64,000 bases of DNA from Sympetrum striolatum (Eukaryota > Arthropoda > Insecta > Odonata > Libellulidae), in the NCBI GenBank assembly GCA_947579665.1, contig OX388341.1, forward strand, positions 4,526,001-4,590,000, in the 5' to 3' direction. The notes below the pieces were generated by a model. It saw only the letters and a program-made list of their open reading frames with translations, was not told the origin of the DNA and searched no databases. This document shows positions 21,890-34,743 of the stretch, in pieces (within the stretch, counting starts at the first letter, position 1; each line of letters starts with the position of its first letter). A program made the translations under genes and the position numbers.

Positions 21890-24800
21890 AAAAAAACGGG
21901 ATTAAAATTGAAATTTCGCTAAAATTCTCCGTTTTCGTTGCTTTTTCTGATGAAAATGCAAGAAAATGAAAAAAATTAAGGAAAAAAAAGGGGGTTTAAA
22001 TTGAAATTTCATAAAAATTCTCCGTTTTCGTTGCTTTTTCTGATCAAAATGCAAGAAAATGACGAAAATTAAGGAAAAAAAGGGGGTGAAAAATGAAATT
22101 TCGCTAAAATTCTCCGTTTTCGATGCTTTTTTTGATTAAAATGCAAGAAAATGACGAAAATTAATGGAAAAAAAGTGACAAAAATTGAAATTTCGCTACA
22201 ATTCTCCGTTTTCGATCCTTTTTTTATCAAAATGCAAGATAATGACGAAAATTAATGGAGAAAAGGGGATAAAAATTGAAATTTCGCCAAAATCTTCAGT
22301 TTTCGATGCTTTTTTTGATCATAAACAAGAAAAGGACGAAAATTAAGGAAAAAAAGGGGATAAAAATTGAATTTTCGCTAAAATCCTCCGTTTTCCACGC
22401 TATTTTTGAACAAAATGCAAGAAAATGACGAAAATTTAGGAAAAAAGGGGATTAAAATTGATAAATCGCTAAAATTCTCCGTCTTCGATACTTTTTTTGA
22501 TCAAAAAGCAAGAAAATGACGAAAATTAAGGAAAAAAAGGGGATTAAAATTGATAAATCGCTAAAATTCTCCGTTTTCGATACTTTTTTGATCAAAATGC
22601 AAGAAAATGACAAGAATTAAGGAAAAAAAGGGGATAAAAATTCTCAGTTTTCCATGCTTTTTCTTATAAAAATGCAAGAAAATGACGAAAATTAAAGAAA
22701 AAAAGGGGATAAAAATAGAAATTTTGCTAAAATTCTCCGTTTCTGATGCTTTTCTTTATCAAAAAGCAAGAAAATGACGATAATTAAGGAAAAATATGGG
22801 ATAAAAATTGAAATTTCGCTAAAATTCTCCGTTTTCGACGCTTTTCTTGATCAAAATGCAAGAAAATGACGAAATTAAGGAAAAAAAGGGGTTTAAATTG
22901 ATAAATCGCTAAAATTCTCCGTTTTCGACGCTTTTCTTGATTAAAATGCAAGAATATGACGAAAATTAAGGAAAAAAGGGGTTTAAATTGATAAATCGTT
23001 AAAGTTCTCCGTTTTCGACGCTATTTTTGATCATTATGCAAGAAAATGACGAAAATTTAGGAAAAAAAGGGAATTAAAATTGATAAATCGCTAAAATTCT
23101 CCGTTTTCGATACTTTTTTGATCAAAAAGCAAGAAAATGACGAAAATTAAGGAAAAAAAGGGGATTAAAATTGATAAATCGCTAAAATTCTCCGTTTTCG
23201 ATACTTTTTTGATCAAAATGCAAGAAAATGACGAAAATTAAGGAAAAAAAGGGGATTAAAATTGAAATTTCGCTAAAATTCTCAGTTTTCGATCCTTTTT
23301 TTGATCAAAATGCAAGAAAATGACAAGAATTAAGGAAAAAAAGGGGATAAAAATTCTCAGTTTTCCATGCTTTTTTTTATCAAAATGCAAGAAAATGACG
23401 AAAATTAAAGAAAAAAAGGGGATAAAAATAGAAATTTCGCTAAAATTCTCCATTTCTGATGCTTTTCTTTATCAAAAAGCAAGAAAATGACGATAATTAA
23501 GGAAAAAAATGGGATAAAAATTGAAATTTCGCTAAAATTCTCCGTTTTCGACGCTTTTCTTGATCAAAATGCAAGAAAATGACGAAATTAAGGAAAAAAA
23601 GGGGTTTAAATTGATAAATCGCTAAAATTCTCCGTTTTCGACGCTTTTCTTGATCAAAATGCAAGAATATGACGAAAATTAAGGAAAAAAAGGGGTTTAA
23701 ATTGATAAATCGTTAAAGTTCTCCGTTTTCGACGCTATTTTTGATCATTATGCAAGTTAATGACGAAAATTTAGGAAAAAAAGGGAATTAAAATTGATAA
23801 ATCGCTAAAATTCTCCGTTTTCGATCCTATTTTTGATCAAAATGCAAGAAAATGACGAGAATTAAGGAAAAAAAGGGGATAAAAATTCCCAGTTTTCCAT
23901 GCTTTTTTGATCAAAATGCAAGAAAATGACAAAAATTAATGGAAAAAAGGGGATAAAAATTGAAATTTCGCAAAAATTCTCCGTTTTCGATGCTTTTTCT
24001 GATCAAAATGCAAGAAAATGACAAAAATTGAGAAAAAAAAGGGGGTTAAAATTGAAATTTCGCTAAAATTCTCCGTTTTCGATGCTTTTTTTGATCAAAA
24101 TGCAAGAAAATGACGAAAATTAAGGAAAAAAAGGGGATAAAAATTGAAATTTCGCTAAAATTCTCTGTTATTGATGCTTTTTTTTATCAAAATGCAAGAA
24201 AATGACGAAAATTAAGGAAAAAAAGGGGATAAAAATTGAATTTTCGTTAAAATTCTCCGTTTTCGACGCTTTTCTTGATCAAAATGCAAGAAAATGACGA
24301 AAATTAAGGAAAAAAAGGGGTTTAAATTGATAGATCGCTAAAATTCTCCGTTTTCGACGTTATTCTTGATCAAAATGCAAGAAAATGACGAAAATTTAGG
24401 AAAAAAAGGGGATTAAAATTGATAAATCGCAAAAATTCTCCGTTTTCGATACTTTTTTTGATCAAAATGCAAGAAAATGACGAAAATTAAGGAAAAAAAG
24501 GGGATAAAAATTGAAATTTCGCTAAAATCTTCAGTTTTCGATGCGTTTTTTGATCATAAATCAAGAAAAGGACGAAAATTAAGGAAAAAAAGGGGATAAA
24601 AATTGAAATTTCGCTAAAATTCTCCGTTTTTGATGCTTTTCTTTATCAAAAAGCAAGAAAATGACGAAAATTAAGGTAGAAAATGGGATAAAAATTGAAA
24701 TTTCGCTAAAATTCTCAGTTTTTGATGCTTTTTTTGATCAAAATGCAAGAAAATGACGAAAATTAAGGAAGAAAGGGGAGTAAAATTGATAAATCGCTAA

Positions 24801-27800
24801 AATTCTCCGTTTTCGGTGCTTTTCTTGATCAAAATGCAAGAAAATGACGAAAATTAAGGAAAAAAAGGGGATAAAAATGGAAATTTCGCTAAAATCTTCT
24901 GTTTTCGATGCTTTTTTTGATCATAAATCAAGAAAAGGACGAAAATTAAGGAAAAAAACTGGATAAGAATTTAAATTTCGCTAAAATTCACAGTATTCGA
25001 TCCTTGTTTTGATCAGAATGCAAGAAAATTACGAGAATTGAGGAAAAAAAGGGGATCAAAATTCTCAGTTATCCATGCTTTTTTTGATCAAAATGCAAGA
25101 AAATGACGGAAATTAAAGAAAAAAAGGGGATAAAAATTGAAATTTCGCTAAAATTCTCCGTTTTCGTTGCTTTTTCTGATTATAATACAAGAAAATGACG
25201 AAAATTAAGGAAAAAAAGGGGGTGAAAAATGAAATTTCGCTAAAATTCTCCGTTTTCGATGCTTTTTCTGATCAAAATGCAAGAAAATGACGAAAATTAA
25301 TGGAAAAAAGGGGATAAAAATTGAAATTTCGCCAAAATCTTCAGTTTTCGATGCTTTTTTTGATCATAAATCAAGAAAAGGACGAAAATTAAGGAAAAAA
25401 AAGGAATAAAAATTGAAATTTCGCTAAAATTCTCTGTTATTGATGCTTTTTTTTTATCAAAATGCAAGAAAATGACGAAAATTAAGGAAAAAAAGGGGAT
25501 AAAAATTGAATTTTCGTTAAAATTCTCCGTTTTCGACGCTTTTCTTGATCAAAATGCAAGAAAATGACGAAAATTAAGGAAAAAAAGGGGTTTAAATTGA
25601 TAAATCGCTAAAATTCTCCGTTTTCGACGTTATTTTTGATCAAAATTTAAGAAAATGACGAAAATTTAGGAAAAAAAGGGGATTAAAATTGATAAATCGC
25701 AAAAATTCTCCGTTTTCGATAGTTTTTTTGATCAAAATGCAAGAAAATGACGAAAATTAAGGAAAAAAAGGGGTTTAAATTGATAAATCGCTAAAATTCT
25801 CCGCTTTCGATGCCTTTTTTGATCATAAATCAAGAAAAGGACGAAAATTAAGGAAAAAAAGGGGATAAAAATTGAAATTTTGCTAAAATTCTCCTTTTTT
25901 GATGCTTTTCTTTATCAAAAAGCAAGAAAATGACGAAAATTAAGGAAGAAAATGGGATAAAAATTGAAATTTCGCTAAAATTCTCAGTTTTTGATGCTTT
26001 TTTTGATCAAAATGCATGAAAATGACGAAAATTAAGGGCAAAAGGGGAGTAAAATTGATAAATCGCTAAAATTCTCCGTTTTCGGTGCTTTTCTTGATCA
26101 AAATGCAAGAAAATGACGAAAATTAAGGAAAAAAAGGGGATAAAAATGGAAATTTCGCTAAAATCTTCTGTTTTCGATGTTTTTTTGATCATAAATTAAG
26201 AAAATGACGAAAATTAAGGAAAAAAAGGGGTATAAAATTAAATTTCGCTAAAATTCTCCGTTTTCGATGCTTTTTTTGATCAAAATGCAAGAAAATGACG
26301 AAAATTAAGGAAAAAAAGGGGACTAAAATTGAAATTTCGCTAAAATTCTCAGTTTTCGATCCTTTTTTTGATCAAAATGCAAGAAAATGACGAGAATTAA
26401 GGAAAAAAAGGGGATAAAAATAGAAATTTCGCTAAAATTCTCCGTTTCTGATGCTTTTCTTTATCAAAAAGCAAGAAAATGACGATAATTAAGGAAAAAA
26501 ATGGGATAAAAATTGAAATTTCGCTAAAATTCTCCGTTTTCGACGCTTTTCTTGATCAAAATGCAAGAAAATGACGGAAATTAAGGAAAAAAAGGTGTTT
26601 AAATTGATAAATCGCTAAAGTTCTCCGTTTTCGACGCTATTTTTGATAATTATGCAAGAAAATGACGAAAATTTAGGAAAAAAAGGGAATCAAAATTGAT
26701 AAATCGCTAAAATTCTCCGTTTTCGACGCTTTTCTTGATCAAAATGCAAGAAAATGACGGAAATTAAGGAAAAAAAGGTTTAAATTGAGAAATCGCTAAC
26801 TTTCTCCGTTCTCGATGCTTTTTTTATCAAAATGCAAGAAAATGACGATAATTAAGGAAAAAAAGGGGATAAAAATTGAAATTTCGCTAAAATCTTCTGT
26901 TTTTCGATGCTTTTTTTATCATAAATCAAGAAAAGGACAAAAATTAAGGAAAAAAAGGGGATAAGATTGAAATTTCGCTAAAATTCTCCGTTTTTGATGC
27001 TTTTCTTTATCAAAAAGCAAGAAAATGACGAAAATTAAGGAAAAAAATGGGATAAAAATTGAAATTTCGCTAAAATTCTCCGTTTTCGTTGCTTTTTCTG
27101 ATCAAAATGCAAGAAAATGACGAAAATTAAGGAAAAAAAGGGGGTGAAAAATGAAATTTCGCTAAAATTCTCCGTTTTCGATGCTTTTTTTGATCAAAAT
27201 GCAAGAAAACTACGAAAATTAATGGAAAAAAGGGGATAAAAATTGAAATTTCACCAAAATCTTCAGTTTTCGATGCTTTTTTTGATCATAAATCAAGAAA
27301 AGGACGAAAATTAAGGAAAAAAAGGGGATAAGATTGAATTTTCGCTAAAATTCTCCGTTTTTGATGCTTTTCTTTATCAAAAAGCAACAAAATGACGAAA
27401 ATTAAGGAAAATAAATGGGATAAAAATTGAAATTTCGCTAAAATTCTCCGTTTTTGATGCTTTTTTTGATCAAAATGCAAGAAAATGACGAAAATTAAGG
27501 AAAAAAAGGGGTAAAAAATTGAAATTTCGCTAAAATTCTCCGTTTTCGATGCTTTTTGTGATCAAAATGCAAGGAAATTACGAAAATTAAGGAAAAAAGG
27601 GGAATAAAATTGATAAATCGCTAAAATTCTCCGTTTTCGATCCTTTTTTTGATCAAAATGCAAGATAATGACGAAATTTAATGGAAAAAAGGGGATAAAA
27701 ATGGAAATTTCGCTAAAATCTTCTGTTTTCGATGCTTTTTTTGATCATAAATCAAGAAAAGGACGAAAATTAAGGAAAAAAAGGGGGAAAGAATTTAAAT

Positions 27801-28907
27801 TTCGCTAAAATTCACAGTATTCGATCCTTGTTTTGATCAAAATGCAAGAAAATTACGAGAATTGAGGAAAAAAAGGGGATCAAAATTCTCAGTTATCCAT
27901 GCTTTTTTTGATCAAAATGCAAGAAAATGACGGAAATTAAAGAAAAAAAGGGGATAAAAATTGAAATTTCGCTAAAATTCTCCGTTTTCGTTGCTTTTTC
28001 TGATTATAATACAAGAAAATGACGAAAATTAAGGAAAAAAAGGGGGTGAAAAATGAAATTTCGCTAAAATTCTCCATTTTCGATGCTTTTTTTGATCAAA
28101 ATGCAAGAAAATGACGAAAATTAATGGAAAAAAAGGGATGAAAATTGAAATTTCACAAAAATTCTCCGTTTTCGATGCTTTTTCTGATCAAAATGCAAGA
28201 AAATGACGAAAATTAATGGAAAAAAGGGGATAAAAATTGAAATTTCGCCAAAATCTTCAGTTTTCGATGCTTTTTTTGATCATAAATCAAGAAAAGGACG
28301 AAAATTAAGGAAAAAAAGGGGATAAAAATTGAATTTTCGTTAAAATTCTCCATTTTCGACGCTTTTCTTGATCAAAATGCAAGAAAATGACGAAAATTAA
28401 GGAAAAAAAGTGGTTTAAATTGATAAATCGCTAAAATTCTCCGTTTTCGACGTTATTTTTGATCAAAATTTAAGAAAATGACGAACATTTAGGAAAAAAA
28501 GGGGATTAAAATTGATAAATCGCAAAAATTCTCCGTTTTCGATACTTTTTTTGATCAAAATGCAAGAAAATGACGAAAATTAAGGAAAAAAAGGGGTTTA
28601 AATTGATAAATCGCTAAAATTCTCCGCTTTCGATGCCTTTTTTGATCATAAATCAAGAAAAGGACGAAAATTAAGGAAAAAAAGGGGATAAAAATTGAAA
28701 TTTTGCTTAAATTCTCCGTTTTTGATGCTTTTCTTTATCAAAAAGCAAGAAAATGACGAAAATTAAGGAAGAAAATGGGATAAAAATTGAAATTTCGCTA
28801 AAATTCTCAGTTTTTGATGCTTTTTTTGATCAAAATGCATGAAAATGACGAAAATTAAGGAAAAAAGGGGAGTAAAATTGATAAATCGCTAAAATTCTCC
28901 GTTTTCG

Positions 28908-31535
28908 ACGCTATTTTTGATCATTATGCAAGAAAATGACGAAAATTTAGGAAAAAAAGGGAATTAAAATTGATAAATCGCTAAAATTCTCCGTTTTCGA
29001 TCCTTTTTTTGATCAAAATGCAAGAAAATGACGAGAATTAAGGAAAAAAAGGGGATAAAAATTCCCAGTTTTCCATGCTTTTTTGATCAAAATGCAAGAA
29101 AATGACAAAAATTAATGGAGAAAAGGGGATAAAAATTGAAATTTCGCAAAAATTCTCCGTTTTCGATGCTTTTTCTGATCAAAATGCAAGAAAATGACAA
29201 AAATTGAGAAAAAAAAGGGGGTTAAAATTGAAATTTAGCTAAAATTCTCCGTTTTCGATGCTTTTTTTGATCAAAATGCAAGAAAATGACGAAAATTAAG
29301 GAAAAAAAGGGGATAAAAATTGAAATTTCGCTAAAATTCTCTGTTATTGATGCTTTTTTTTATCAAAATGCAAGAAAATGACGAAAATTAAGGAAAAAAA
29401 GGGGATAAAAATTGAATTTTCGTTAAAATTCTCCGTTTTCGACGCTTTTCTTGATCAAAATGCAAGAAAATGACGAAAATTAAGGAAAAAAAGGGGTTTA
29501 AATTGATAGATCGCTAAAGTTCTCCGTTTTCGACGCTATTTTTGATCATTATGCAAGAAAATGACGAAAATTTAGGATAAAAAGGGAATCAAAATTGATA
29601 AATCGCTAAAATTCTTCGTTTTCGACGCTTTTCTTGATCAATATGCAAGAAAATGACGAAAATTAAGGAAAAAAAGGGGTTTAAATTGATAAATCGCTAA
29701 AATTCTCCGTTTGCGATGCTTTTTTTATCAAAATGCAAGAAAATGACGAAAATTAAGGAAAAAAAGGGGATAAAAATGGAAATTTCGCTAAAATCTTCAG
29801 TTTTCGATGCGTTTTTTGATCATAAATCAAGAAAAGGACGAAAATTAAGGAAAAAAAGGGGATAAAAATTGAAATTTCGCTAAAATTCTCCGTTTTTGAT
29901 GCTTTTCTTTATCAAAAAGCAAGAAAATGACGAAAATTAAGGAAGAAAATGGGATAAAAATTGAAATTTCGCTAAAATTCTCAGTTTTTGATGCTTTTTT
30001 TGATCAAAATGCAAGAAAATGACGAAAATTAAGGAAGAAAGGGGAGTAAAATTGATAAATCGCTAAAATTCTCCGTTTTCGGTGCTTTTCTTGATCAAAA
30101 TGCAAGAAAATGACGAAAATTAAGGAAAAAAAGGGGATAAAAATGGAAATTTCGCTAAAATCTTCTGTTTTCGATGCTTATTTTGATCATAAATCAAGAA
30201 AAGGACGAAAATTAAGGAAAAAAAGGGGATAAGAATTTAAATTTCGCTAAAATTCACAGTATTCGATCCTTGTTTTGATCAAAATGCAAGAAAATTACGA
30301 GAATTGAGGAAAAAAAGGGGATCAAAATACTCAGTTATCCATGCTTTTTTTGATCAAAATGCAAGAAAATGACGGAAATTAAAGAAAAAAAGGGGATAAA
30401 AATTGAAATTTCGCTAAAATTCTCCGTTTTCGTTGCTTTTTCTGATTATAATACAAGAAAATGACGAAAATTAAGGAAAAAAAGGGGGTGAAAAATGAAA
30501 TTTCGCTAAAATTCTCCGTTTTCGATGCTTTTTTTGATCAAAATGCAAGAAAATGACGAAAATTAATGGAAAAAAAGGGATAAAAATTGAAATTTCACAA
30601 AAATTCTCCGTTTTCGATGCTTTTTCTGATCAAAATGCAAGAAAATGACGAAAATTAAGGAAAAAAAGGGGGTGAAAAATGAAATTTCGCTAAAATTCTC
30701 CGTTTTCGATGCTTTTTTTGATCAAAATGCAAGAAAATGACGAAAATTAATGGAAAAAAAGGGATAAAAATTGAAATTTCACAAAAATTCTCCGTTTTCG
30801 ATGCTTTTTTTGATCATAAATCAAGAAAAGGACGAAAATTAAGGAAAAAAAAGGGATAAAAATTGAAATTTCGCTAAAATTCTCTGTTATTGATGCTTTT
30901 TTTTTATCAAAATGCAAGAAAATGACGAAAATTTAGGAAAAAAAGGGGATAAAAATTGAATTTTCGTTAAAATTCTCCGTTTTCGACGCTTTTCTTGATC
31001 AAAATGCAAGAAAATGACGAATATTAAGGAAAAAAAGGGGTTTAAATTGATAAATCGCTAAAATTCTCCGTTTTCGACGTTATTTTTGATCAAAATGCAA
31101 GAAAATGACGAAAATTTAGGAAAAAAAAGGGGATTAAAATTGATAAATCGCAAAAATTCTCCGTTTTCGATACTTTTTTTGATCAAAATGCAAGAAAATG
31201 ACGAAAATTATGGAAAAAAAGGGGTTTAAATTGATAAATCGCTAAAATTCTCCGCTTTCGATGCCTTTTTTGATCATAAATCAAGAAAAGGACGAAAATT
31301 AAGGAAAAAAAGGGGATAAAAATTGAAATTTTGCTAAAATTCTCCGTTTTTGATGCTTTTCTTTATCAAAAAGCAAGAAAATGACGAAAATTAAGGAAGA
31401 AAATGGGATAAAAATTGAAATTTCGCTAAAATTCTCAGTTTTTGATGCTTTTTTTGATCAAAATGCATGAAAATGACGAAAATTAAGGAAAAAAGGGGAG
31501 TAAAATTGATAAATCGCTAAAATTCTCCGTTTTCG
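28908..31535 (+). repeat. 2,628-bp tandem duplication, copy 1
   Basis: Landmark offsets are 2,628 bp throughout (for example ATTATGCAAG near 28923 and 31551; GAGAATTGAGG near 30299 and 32927). The copies differ by only a few bases: GGATAAAAAGG near 29,575 is GGAAAAAAAGG in copy 2. The block is about 29 monomers long and nested in super-repeat copy 2. Confidence 0.85.
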
Positions 31536-34163
31536 ACGCTATTTTTGATCATTATGCAAGAAAATGACGAAAATTTAGGAAAAAAAGGGAATTAAAATTG
31601 ATAAATCGCTAAAATTCTCCGTTTTCGATCCTTTTTTTGATCAAAATGCAAGAAAATGACGAGAATTAAGGAAAAAAAGGGGATAAAAATTCCCAGTTTT
31701 CCATGCTTTTTTGATCAAAATGCAAGAAAATGACAAAAATTAATGGAGAAAAGGGGATAAAAATTGAAATTTCGCAAAAATTCTCCGTTTTCGATGCTTT
31801 TTCTGATCAAAATGCAAGAAAATGACAAAAATTGAGAAAAAAAAGGGGGTTAAAATTGAAATTTAGCTAAAATTCTCCGTTTTCGATGCTTTTTTTGATC
31901 AAAATGCAAGAAAATGACGAAAATTAAGGAAAAAAAGGGGATAAAAATTGAAATTTCGCTAAAATTCTCTGTTATTGATGCTTTTTTTTATCAAAATGCA
32001 AGAAAATGACGAAAATTAAGGAAAAAAAGGGGATAAAAATTGAATTTTCGTTAAAATTCTCCGTTTTCGACGCTTTTCTTGATCAAAATGCAAGAAAATG
32101 ACGAAAATTAAGGAAAAAAAGGGGTTTAAATTGATAGATCGCTAAAGTTCTCCGTTTTCGACGCTATTTTTGATCATTATGCAAGAAAATGACGAAAATT
32201 TAGGAAAAAAAGGGAATCAAAATTGATAAATCGCTAAAATTCTTCGTTTTCGACGCTTTTCTTGATCAATATGCAAGAAAATGACGAAAATTAAGGAAAA
32301 AAAGGGGTTTAAATTGATAAATTGCTAAAATTCTCCGTTTGCGATGCTTTTTTTATCAAAATGCAAGAAAATGACGAAAATTAAGGAAAAAAAGGGGATA
32401 AAAATGGAAATTTCGCTAAAATCTTCAGTTTTCGATGCGTTTTTTGATCATAAATCAAGAAAAGGACGAAAATTAAGGAAAAAAAGGGGATAAAAATTGA
32501 AATTTCGCTAAAATTCTCCGTTTTTGATGCTTTTCTTTATCAAAAAGCAAGAAAATGACGAAAATTAAGGAAGAAAATGGGATAAAAATTGAAATTTCGC
32601 TAAAATTCTCAGTTTTTGATGCTTTTTTTGATCAAAATGCAAGAAAATGACGAAAATTAAGGAAGAAAGGGGAGTAAAATTGATAAATCGCTAAAATTCT
32701 CCGTTTTCGGTGCTTTTCTTGATCAAAATGCAAGAAAATGACGAAAATTAAGGAAAAAAAGGGGATAAAAATGGAAATTTCGCTAAAATCTTCTGTTTTC
32801 GATGCTTATTTTGATCATAAATCAAGAAAAGGACGAAAATTAAGGAAAAAAAGGGGATAAGAATTTAAATTTCGCTAAAATTCACAGTATTCGATCCTTG
32901 TTTTGATCAAAATGCAAGAAAATTACGAGAATTGAGGAAAAAAAGGGGATCAAAATACTCAGTTATCCATGCTTTTTTTGATCAAAATGCAAGAAAATGA
33001 CGGAAATTAAAGAAAAAAAGGGGATAAAAATTGAAATTTCGCTAAAATTCTCCGTTTTCGTTGCTTTTTCTGATTATAATACAAGAAAATGACGAAAATT
33101 AAGGAAAAAAAGGGGGTGAAAAATGAAATTTCGCTAAAATTCTCCGTTTTCGATGCTTTTTTTGATCAAAATGCAAGAAAATGACGAAAATTAATGGAAA
33201 AAAAGGGATAAAAATTGAAATTTCACAAAAATTCTCCGTTTTCGATGCTTTTTCTGATCAAAATGCAAGAAAATGACGAAAATTAAGGAAAAAAAGGGGG
33301 TGAAAAATGAAATTTCGCTAAAATTCTCCGTTTTCGATGCTTTTTTTGATCAAAATGCAAGAAAATGACGAAAATTAATGGAAAAAAAGGGATAAAAATT
33401 GAAATTTCACAAAAATTCTCCGTTTTCGATGCTTTTTTTGATCATAAATCAAGAAAAGGACGAAAATTAAGGAAAAAAAAGGGATAAAAATTGAAATTTC
33501 GCTAAAATTCTCTGTTATTGATGCTTTTTTTTTATCAAAATGCAAGAAAATGACGAAAATTTAGGAAAAAAAGGGGATAAAAATTGAATTTTCGTTAAAA
33601 TTCTCCGTTTTCGACGCTTTTCTTGATCAAAATGCAAGAAAATGACGAATATTAAGGAAAAAAAGGGGTTTAAATTGATAAATCGCTAAAATTCTCCGTT
33701 TTCGACGTTATTTTTGATCAAAATGCAAGAAAATGACGAAAATTTAGGAAAAAAAAGGGGATTAAAATTGATAAATCGCAAAAATTCTCCGTTTTCGATA
33801 CTTTTTTTGATCAAAATGCAAGAAAATGACGAAAATTATGGAAAAAAAGGGGTTTAAATTGATAAATCGCTAAAATTCTCCGCTTTCGATGCCTTTTTTG
33901 ATCATAAATCAAGAAAAGGACGAAAATTAAGGAAAAAAAGGGGATAAAAATTGAAATTTTGCTAAAATTCTCCGTTTTTGATGCTTTTCTTTATCAAAAA
34001 GCAAGAAAATGACGAAAATTAAGGAAGAAAATGGGATAAAAATTGAAATTTCGCTAAAATTCTCAGTTTTTGATGCTTTTTTTGATCAAAATGCATGAAA
34101 ATGACGAAAATTAAGGAAAAAAGGGGAGTAAAATTGATAAATCGCTAAAATTCTCCGTTTTCG
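31536..34163 (+). repeat. 2,628-bp tandem duplication, copy 2
   Basis: Second copy; it has AAATTGCTAAAATT near 32,325 where copy 1 has AAATCGCTAAAATT. At 34164 the sequence leaves the repeat with CGGTGCTTTTCTTG, the usual continuation in super-repeat copy 1 at about 20,330. Confidence 0.85.
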
Positions 34164-34743
34164 GTGCTTTTCTTGATCAAAATGCAAGAAAATGACGAAA
34201 ATTAAGGAAAAAAAGGGGATAAAAATAGAAATTTCGCTAAAATCTTCTGTTTTCGATGCTTTTTTTGATCATAAATCAAGAAAATTACGAAAATTAAGGA
34301 AAAAAAGGGGTATAAAATTAAATTTCGCTAAAATTCTCCGTTTTCGATGCTTTTTTTGATCAAAATGCAAGAAAATGACGAAAATTAAGGAAAAAAAGGG
34401 GACTAAAATTGAAATTTCGCTAAATTCTCAGTTTTCGATCCTTTTTTTGATCAAAATGCAAGAAAATGACGAGAATTAAGGAAAAAAAGGGGATTAAAAT
34501 TCTCAGTTTTCCATGCTTTTTTTTATCAAAATGCAAGAAAATGACGAAAATTAAAGAAAAAAAGGGGATAAAAATAGAAATTTCGCTAAAATTCTCCGTT
34601 TCTGATGCTTTATTTATCAAAAAGCAAGAAAATGACGATAATTAAGGAAAAATATGGGATAAAAATTGAAATTTCGCTAAAATTCTCCGTTTTCGACGCT
34701 TTTCTTGATCAAAATGCAAGAAAATGACGAAATTAAGGAAAAA

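Larger units (their letters stand above)
10003..23887 (+). repeat. Super-repeat copy 1 (13,885 bp, includes the insertion)
   Basis: Phased on the unit CCCAGTTTTCCATGC joined to TTTTTTGATC. It recurs 13,885 bp later with the same order of variant monomers. It includes the 1,057-bp mobile element and an extra 1,362-bp tandem duplication; without both it is about 11.47 kb. Against copy 2 it keeps three monomers that copy 2 lost (one 74-bp near 13,580-13,655, one near 13,825-13,915, one near 14,540-14,640) and lacks one near 22,380. Confidence 0.8.
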
